From Channa striata (Eukaryota > Chordata > Actinopteri > Anabantiformes > Channidae), in contig CM065177.1 of assembly GCA_033026295.1 (NCBI GenBank), forward strand, positions 4,953,400 through 5,017,399: DNA of 64,000 nucleotides, in the 5' to 3' direction. Made by a program: the position numbers and the translations under genes. How positions within the stretch are numbered: position 1 is the stretch's first letter; each line of letters begins with the position of its first letter. A model generated the notes under the pieces. The model ran no database searches, was not told where the DNA came from, and worked only from the letters and a program-made list of their open reading frames with translations. Shown here one piece after another: positions 57,981-64,000 of the stretch.

Positions 57981-59852
57981 CGCGTGGCTGTTACACCACG
58001 ATCAGTTTAAAAGGGTTCATTGCAGGGAGCGAGGTCCAAGCATCACGTGGTCCAAGGTCCAAAACCTCCGAACTAACGAGGCAACAGGGCCAATGAAATT
58101 CTAACTCAAGGCCACCGAATGAACCAATCAACTGTCGCCTTCCCGGCGCACGCCGCCGATTAGATGTTTCTTCTCAGGCGGGAAGGTCGAAACTTTGATG
58201 ACGCTCAAGATTCAAAAAACAGATTTTTAACAGGAACGCCGCAGGTTACAAGTACAAGAAATACAGCCAGAAAATTAATGCATGAAAACAGTTTTAACTT
58301 ATTTATTAGTTAAGGAAAACAGCGGCAGTTAGCTAGAATTTCAGAAAAAGGTGGCCCAGTTCTGCAGGCAGATCATTTGTTCTTCTGCGTTTCATAAGGT
58401 TATGAAGGTATGAAGGCGTTTTTTTTATTGCCCAACCTAAACGGGCTCTCTTTGGCACAATAGAGGGGGACTTTTTAATTTGTGTGTGTGTTGTGTTTGT
58501 AGTTTTGCATATAGTCAGGTTTTATATTGTTATGGTTTATAGTTTTTAGCTGTGTTGTCACCCTCTCTTAGGAAAAGGTGAAAAACCACAGCGGTCCATT
58601 TTGCCCCATCTCTGGCCTGACACTCATGTTTGAGAACAGAACCGGCCACACATGGCTGATCTGGGTCCGGCTGGTTGAACTCAGCTCCACCGCGTGGTAG
58701 TAAACGGGGCGGCTGTGATTGGTGAGGATTTGTTGACGTACCTGTCAATCACGTAATAATGTCATGACTGCCTTTCCCAGGCTGTGGAAAGTAAAGGGAC
58801 TAAAAAGACAAGAATAAAATAGATTATAGCCTGTTACATCAGATTTTCTCTAGTTGTTAATGCTTAAATATGCATTGGTGTAAAGGGTATTAGATTATTT
58901 AAAGTGTCATTATCCCTGTACAGAAAAACTTTGTTCCATGTTAAAGCCCTGAAATTCAAAATGCTGAATAAAACAATAAGTGTATGTCTGAAGTACCAAA
59001 CATAAAACTATATGATAAATGGCTCATGTGACATCAGCTTTTCTGAACAAAATGTAATTAATGATGCATAACGTGGCAGTTTGAAACAGAATCAGAGTTT
59101 ACCTTAACAATATGTTTTGACTATCAAATCTTTAATTGCCGGGTTTTATTTACTGGTGGGTCGTAAGATTCACGCTATTAATCAATTAATCTATTAATCA
59201 TCTGTCAAATGACATTTGTATTAAAATTAAAAGTAACTAGTAACTAGTAACGATGTAGCTCTCAAATAATTGTAGAGAAAAAGTACAATATTTGGCACGT
59301 AGGTATGAAGTAACAGAACATGGAAGCACTCAGAGACAAACATACCCTACAATTGTATCATCGTATTGTAATTGTATTGTATTACTGTACTTTAGTCCAA
59401 GTACTGCACATCACTGAAAGTATGTTATCAGTTTTGTGGCTCCCTTTATTTCTGATGAAAATCTTTGCATCTTGTATCAAGTACCATGCAGAACATTGGA
59501 GTATTAGCAGGTTTGTATATTGTTCATCAGTGTAAAAAGTATTTAAAATATATGCAAAAGGACAGAGGTGGAGGAATTATTTATATCTTCAAGTAAGAGT
59601 TACTTAAAGTTACTTAAACTTAGGACCTTCCAAATGTTATTTGATGTATAATTACTAAAATGTACTTCAAGTATCAAAACGATACAAAATTACAGAGTGT
59701 TCAGTAACACTGGTTGTAGTTAATTAATTACTGATACATTCTCTATTTTTATAAAAATTAAATTCTGCTTCACAGTAAGTACAACAGTACAACAGAAGTA
59801 CAATATTGAAGAAGAGAAGGAGACGTCGTGTTACATTTCGTGATATAAATTA
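57981..59852. other. intergenic region between tRNA-Ser(AGA) and tmeff2
   Basis: AT-rich, with a GC-richer patch at 58010-58200 next to the tRNA. I see no gene. Confidence 0.6.
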
Positions 59853-59858
59853 TTTATT
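59853..59858 (-). terminator. probable tmeff2 polyadenylation signal
   Basis: AATAAA on the minus strand about 725 bases after the tmeff2 stop codon. The stretch between would be the 3' UTR and includes a CA microsatellite. Confidence 0.5.
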
Positions 59859-60191
59859 TACATTTACAGAAAAATGACCCCATCAAGACAACGTAGTAAT
59901 AACTATTGGAAATAGAACCCAAGATACAGTAGCTGACGTCATCGTCACGACTGAACAGAGAGCTCTACAGTAACATTGTGCCCTCTGTCAAAGGTCTCCT
60001 ATAACACAAGGTGCAAGGCATCACGTGTAGCCCCAAACCCACCCCACCCCCTCCCAGACAGGACAACACACACCTCATTTAAAGCCCGTTACCCTGCTTT
60101 GCACTACCCCGATTTGCTTTAACCCCTCTTCTACAAACAAGATACACCAGCTAGCCCATCTCTACCAAAGTTCACACGTCTAATACACATT

Positions 60192-60193
<2 letters not shown>

Positions 60194-60222
<29 letters not shown>
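60194..60222. repeat. (CA)n microsatellite in tmeff2 3' UTR
   Basis: About 14 uninterrupted CA units inside the presumed tmeff2 3' UTR. Confidence 0.92.
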
Positions 60223-60225
<3 letters not shown>

Positions 60226-60583
60226 CACATTCAGTATCCTCAACGCACCCCCCAAACCCTCATGGTTCAGTTTTTCAGAAAAACCCTGGGCGGAAGTGAC
60301 AAGGTGCAAGGAGACACATCTGCAGCTGGGGGGAGGTTGGCAGCAGTGGTGACTGATGGCAACATTTACCCACGAGCGAGTCTCACCACTGACTGACTTT
60401 CCGGCTTTGTCTTTGCTGTGCCACCGTCCTCCCTGGGCATTCTTAAAAGTTCGTACTGGGAGAGAGAGGGCGAGGTGTGAAGGGAAGCAGATCCTAATTT
60501 TCAGGGTTGGCCTACAAGGGGGGAACATCTAACGCCACAGTTCTCCGTTAAGTGGAGGGAGAGTCCGTCCGGCGCGTCTGGGC

Positions 60584-60680
60584 TCAGATAAGTCGAGTGG
60601 AGGCGCGCATGGTGTTCTCCGTACTGAAGTGGACATTGTTCTGCTTCTGCCGGTTGATCCTGTTGGTCCGAGGGCACTTC
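60584..60680 (-). CDS. tmeff2: tmeff2 last coding exon: cytosolic tail
   Basis: Completes Arg and encodes KCPRTNRINRQKQNNVHFST then ENTMRASTRLI-stop, matching human KCPRSNRIHRQKQNTGHYSS and TRASTRLI. The basic KCPRTNR start follows the membrane helix (stop-transfer; Gi-activating motif in the mammalian protein). Acceptor TCTACAG. Confidence 0.94.
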
Positions 60681-62572
60681 CTGTAGAAAGGGAAGAAGTG
60701 GGAGAAGATACATGACAGTATGTTACTTTATGGTGTGGATGAAAGTTAAGTTTATGTAGGAAAGAAAAGAAAATTAATTTAAATTTAAGATTCACTATTC
60801 AGTGTTTGTCTTCATATGGGGTTTGTTGACTGTAATGGACATATTGAATAATGTGGCAATAATGCGGTGTCTGTTAGGGAGAAGGCTTTGGAGCAGTTTT
60901 TGAAGATTTGAAAGAATGTCACACACAGGAAACGAAGCGAAGACATGACCTTTTCTACTCCCACCTGTTTGTGCTTTAAGTGAATGCCAAGCCCTAATAA
61001 TAAGTGGAAGGCACATAAAACTCCAGCAACATTCACAGAACACAAAACATCAACTGCGGTTCAATCGCTCCAACAGCGTCAGGCCACTCAGCCGAGTGTG
61101 TCAGTAGGCGACGAAATACCAGCCGGAGCTGATCCCTTCATTCATTTACACATCCGTTTATTCAGCCGACTGCAGAGTAACAGGTGAGAGCCACGTCCTG
61201 TATGGTGAACAGGGCTCACTACTTGTTATTTACAGCTGCTGGATTTAGAATTCTGTGCACGGCGAGTTTATGTCGGGCTTTCGGAGGAAGGCCATTCCAA
61301 GAGCTTAACGTTAGCCTGGTTTATCCACACTACATCCAGATTTGACGTACGTTTGTTTGGGGTCATTGTCCGGCTGGAACATCCAAGTGGGTCCATATTC
61401 CAACCATTACAGTAGTTTGGAGGTAATACCTCCTGTCTGTGCAACGCACCAGATCCACTAACAGCAAAACAGGCGGAGAACATGATGCTGCCTCTGCCCT
61501 GTTTTACTCCTCCAAACATAAGTGTGCTCACTGATGAACTAGGACTAGGCAGTTGTTTAGTGATAGCTCCAAAAGACCGTCCTCCTTCTCAGATCTGCAC
61601 TGTGCTTCTTGGACACATCCCCTTTTTATTTTGGCACAGAGAAACTAGATGTTCGAGTCAAGCTGTGATCACTGACAGTAAATTAAGAGACATCTTAAAG
61701 TGCCACTACATTAATAATCTCAGTGGGTGTATGTGTAGTTTGTGTATGATTTTAAGTCTGTCTTGATGTCAGAAAACTAAATAAATTCAATCCGTTGCAC
61801 CAAATTCTTGCTGCACAGAAACTATATGAGAAACAACTTCAAGCTCACCTTGTCATGAGAGTTATGTCCAATATGTAAACTTTCAGTTGCGACTGTACAT
61901 CAGATTTTGCTATAAATGATTATTAATGCACAGCTGGCCTCAGTGATGCTCCTGTGGCTGTATTCAGGGCTGTAATTTTGTCTTTCCCTCTCGATTCCCT
62001 CTTACACCTCACAGCTCTCGTTTGCTCAGAGGAGCAGTTTTGTCTCAGCCAAAACGCCTTTAAAATCTTTTATTAAATGTCATAAATTGTTTAGGTCAGC
62101 TGGAGGCAGACAGGCTGCAGGCTACATACGATGTATGTGTGCGGTGGCGGTGAAGCAGTGCTTACACGCAGACACTTCATATAATCAGGTGTGTGTGTGT
62201 GTGTGTGTGAGTCCAGAGGGACAGTGACAGTACTTTCTGTCTGTGGTGGATGCAAGGTGACCTTTCAGCTGTTTCCTCCAGGCCCAGGAGCTCTACGCCC
62301 CTTGTGACTCCCAAATACACACTACATGGAAAATACTGCTCCCAGACTCATTAGTAAGCTTTGTCTGAGTGTGTGTGAGTGTGTGTGTGTGTGTGTGTTA
62401 GGGCATGACTCACCTGGTGATGCAGAGCACCACCACACAAATGATGACCACCTGGAGCGCTCCAATGATAGAGGCAATGAGGACGTAGTGCAGTTTGCCA
62501 GAGCCTGGCACCACATAGAGGACGTTGTACTCTTTGATCTCACACTGGGGGCCCCTAAAACCTGAGTGACAG
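60584..62572 (-). CDS. tmeff2: tmeff2, transmembrane protein with EGF-like and two follistatin-like domains 2 (3' end only)
   Basis: Type I membrane protein with two follistatin modules and one EGF module outside the cell; in mammals it binds growth factors such as PDGF-AA and its ectodomain is shed. Only the last two coding exons are here (62414-62572 and 60584-60680). They encode the end of the EGF module, the juxtamembrane YNVLYVVPG, a transmembrane helix and a short cytosolic tail ending RASTRLI. Human TMEFF2 has YSVLYVVPG, ICVVVLCITRKCPRSNRIHR and RASTRLI. The follistatin exons are beyond 64000. Order cavin2-tmeff2 matches human 2q32.3. Confidence 0.93.
61268..61531 (-). pseudogene. Tc1/mariner-like transposase remnant (C-terminal catalytic part)
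   Basis: Minus-strand reading gives GSIMFSACFAVSGSGALHRQ, then a frame-shifted-looking TMTPNKRTSN and VKLLEWPSSESP. These follow the Tc1 layout GSVMVWGCFAASGTG..., QQDNDPKHTSK..., IKVLEWPSQSPDLNP. The second catalytic Asp (DNDPKH) is lost and the usual DLNPIE follows only in degraded form, so it is inactive. The plus-strand GGGGTCATTGTC and CATGATGCTGCC words are typical of fish Tc1 copies. Confidence 0.72.
62189..62209. repeat. (TG)n microsatellite
   Basis: Ten GT units in the tmeff2 last intron. Confidence 0.9.
62369..62398. repeat. (TG)n microsatellite next to tmeff2 donor site
   Basis: GT run with one GAG interruption, only 15 bases past the exon's donor, so it lies at the start of the intron on the coding strand as a CA tract. 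Confidence 0.9.
62414..62572 (-). CDS. tmeff2: tmeff2 penultimate coding exon: EGF end and transmembrane helix
   Basis: Encodes CHSGFRGPQCEIKEYNVLYV, VPGSGKLHYVLIASIIGALQ and VVIICVVVLCIT. The last two Cys of the EGF module are visible. Acceptor ATCTCAG, donor AG|GTGAGT. Confidence 0.93.
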
Positions 62573-64000
62573 CTGAGATCACACACACAGACACACACAC
62601 GGGAGGAGAAAGAAAGAGAAAGCGAGTCATGTGTTTGCACTGAGGGACAGGTTCATATTTTTTGTGCTTCTAATTGAAACATCGGCAGGTGACCTGTTTG
62701 ATAAAGACACTGTGGTGGAACCATGTGTTTGCGTGACAGCGGATGTGCTTTTTCTTTAAACTGATGGTTTAGATTTTGACTGATGGGGCTTGTAGTGGGC
62801 AACAGAAGCTGGGAGAGAGAGAGCGAGTATAATTCGCAGTGAGCTGCTTCAGAATTCGGTTTTGGATGTTTGTTTGCTGGAAAATAGCTTTGCATAGCGA
62901 CGGTGCGCTCTACACTACAGCTGGTGTGTGCGTCCTTAAGAAAGCAAAAGAGAAAAGCTCACAGAGACTGCAAGATCTTCAATTGGTCATCATCGGCTTC
63001 AAGTACATTTTTAAAAAGACTTCTGTAGGTTGTAAAACAAACCAAATTCAACGTGTGTGTCTGTGGTTGTGAGTGGTTCAACCTCATGAATTGAGCTGCA
63101 GTGAGGGGACGAGAGTGTAAAAGTATCTGCAATGTCAAGTATCTTGTGGTGATTTAAATAGGGCTATAATCATCATTATGTTGCATTTAGTCTTAGACGA
63201 TCTATGTGAAAATCCATAATGATTGAAAAGCCTTGAAGAGCAGAATTACTCTATGACTCACACAAATATTGCTATTTATTCCTTATCATAGTAGGAACTC
63301 TTTCTCTTCTTATGTCAGAGTCGGGATCCTGTCTTCTAAAAACTGATGCTCCTGTGCATCTAAACTGCACATGTGCTCACGGATTCGCGTGGACGTACTC
63401 TAATCAGTGGATGATTATGTTCCGACACGACATATTTTTTTGAATTAATGAAGCGCTACATTAATTAAAGGAAAGTGCCTTGCTAAGATGGTGGTGGGAG
63501 TATAAAGTGCGGGACTGTCACATCACAGATTGGAGCCTAAATCTAGAGTCTTGTCTTTAGGTAAACACAAAAAACCCACTTTAAGGTTAGATAATATTAA
63601 GGGTTTGTTAAAAACTGATAAATATTGTGTGTGAAGACATTATTAAACTTTTCTTTATTTAACCAGACTTCAACCAAGTGCTGTGAGCTCCTGAACACAA
63701 TAATATATTTACGGATGTGATTCACAACTTGCCGTACTTTACCTGTCAACATGTCCTGTAATTTTTGTGTCTAAGCTGGATAGAAGTGTAACTTTTAGAC
63801 AGGCTCGGTGAGAATGAGGACTTTTTTCAGGGAGCTGATTGGTCAGTTGTCCTCAGAAATTAACTTATTTGGTGCAAGTTAGTTGTGCAGCATATGTTAC
63901 TGTGGTGATTTTTGTGGTGAACAAACTCTTTGGTGTAAATGGACATTTGTCTCGCTTCTGTCCAGCTGTAAACATGTGCAGAACGTTCACCTTGTTTTTT
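62573..64000 (-). other. tmeff2 intron (continues off right edge)
   Basis: No EGF or follistatin exon is visible before the window ends. AT-rich sequence without recognisable elements. Confidence 0.6.

Larger units (their letters stand above)
60681..62413 (-). other. tmeff2 last intron
   Basis: 1.7 kb, containing a degraded Tc1/mariner transposase fragment (61268-61531) and TG microsatellites. No other exon recognised. Confidence 0.75.

Noticed and set aside
57901..58104. 67-codon plus-strand frame
   Set aside because: It begins inside the antisense of tRNA-Ser(AGA); a tRNA explains the sequence completely.
1..64000. CRISPR array, prophage or bacterial operon
   Set aside because: Spliced vertebrate genes, introns and eukaryotic tRNA genes without CCA rule out a prokaryotic source; no spaced direct repeats seen.

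Overview
The window is vertebrate nuclear DNA, almost certainly from a ray-finned (teleost) fish. It is AT-rich, with short GT-AG introns, long CA/TG microsatellites, degraded Tc1-like transposons and a LINE insertion. Five protein genes recognisable from vertebrate families are present, plus two tRNA-Ser genes, and all seven are on the minus strand. There is no prokaryotic operon, CRISPR array or phage.

Layout from left to right (transcription runs right to left). (1) 1-20383: the 5' two thirds of speg, the striated-muscle titin-like kinase. I could place 29 coding exons with consistent phases at all but one junction. They encode an N-terminal Ig domain, a long disordered serine/proline-rich exon, further Ig domains, one FnIII domain and the first protein kinase domain. 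The gene runs off the left edge after kinase 1. (2) 23634-25105: an intact IL-8-receptor-like chemokine receptor (cxcr1/cxcr2 type), with its first seven coding bases in a separate upstream exon. (3) 28113-30243: nabp1, the single-stranded-DNA-binding OB-fold subunit of the SOSS complex, complete in six coding exons. (4) 31734-31815: tRNA-Ser(CGA). (5) 36114-50299: cavin2 (sdpr), two coding exons separated by a 12.8-kb intron; exon 1 lies in a GC-rich promoter island. (6) 57899-57980: tRNA-Ser(AGA). (7) 60584-62572: the last two coding exons of tmeff2; the rest lies beyond the right edge.

The gene order joins two neighbourhoods that are separate in human chromosome 2: speg with CXCR1/2 (2q35) and NABP1-CAVIN2-TMEFF2 (2q32.3). 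The genes do not form one pathway: speg works at the muscle triad, the receptor in neutrophil chemotaxis, nabp1 in DNA repair, cavin2 in caveolae, and tmeff2 as a membrane EGF/follistatin-module protein.

The points most worth a second look are in speg splicing: a U12-type intron inside the kinase domain, a one-base frame conflict at one junction, a GC-AG intron, and an in-frame GC-AG 'exitron-like' segment. Others are a 5'-truncated LINE with a perfect 16-bp target duplication, a perfect 25-bp-arm palindrome in the cavin2 intron, and two Tc1/mariner transposase remnants. I found no convincing novel gene system; the intergenic stretches are mostly featureless to the eye.
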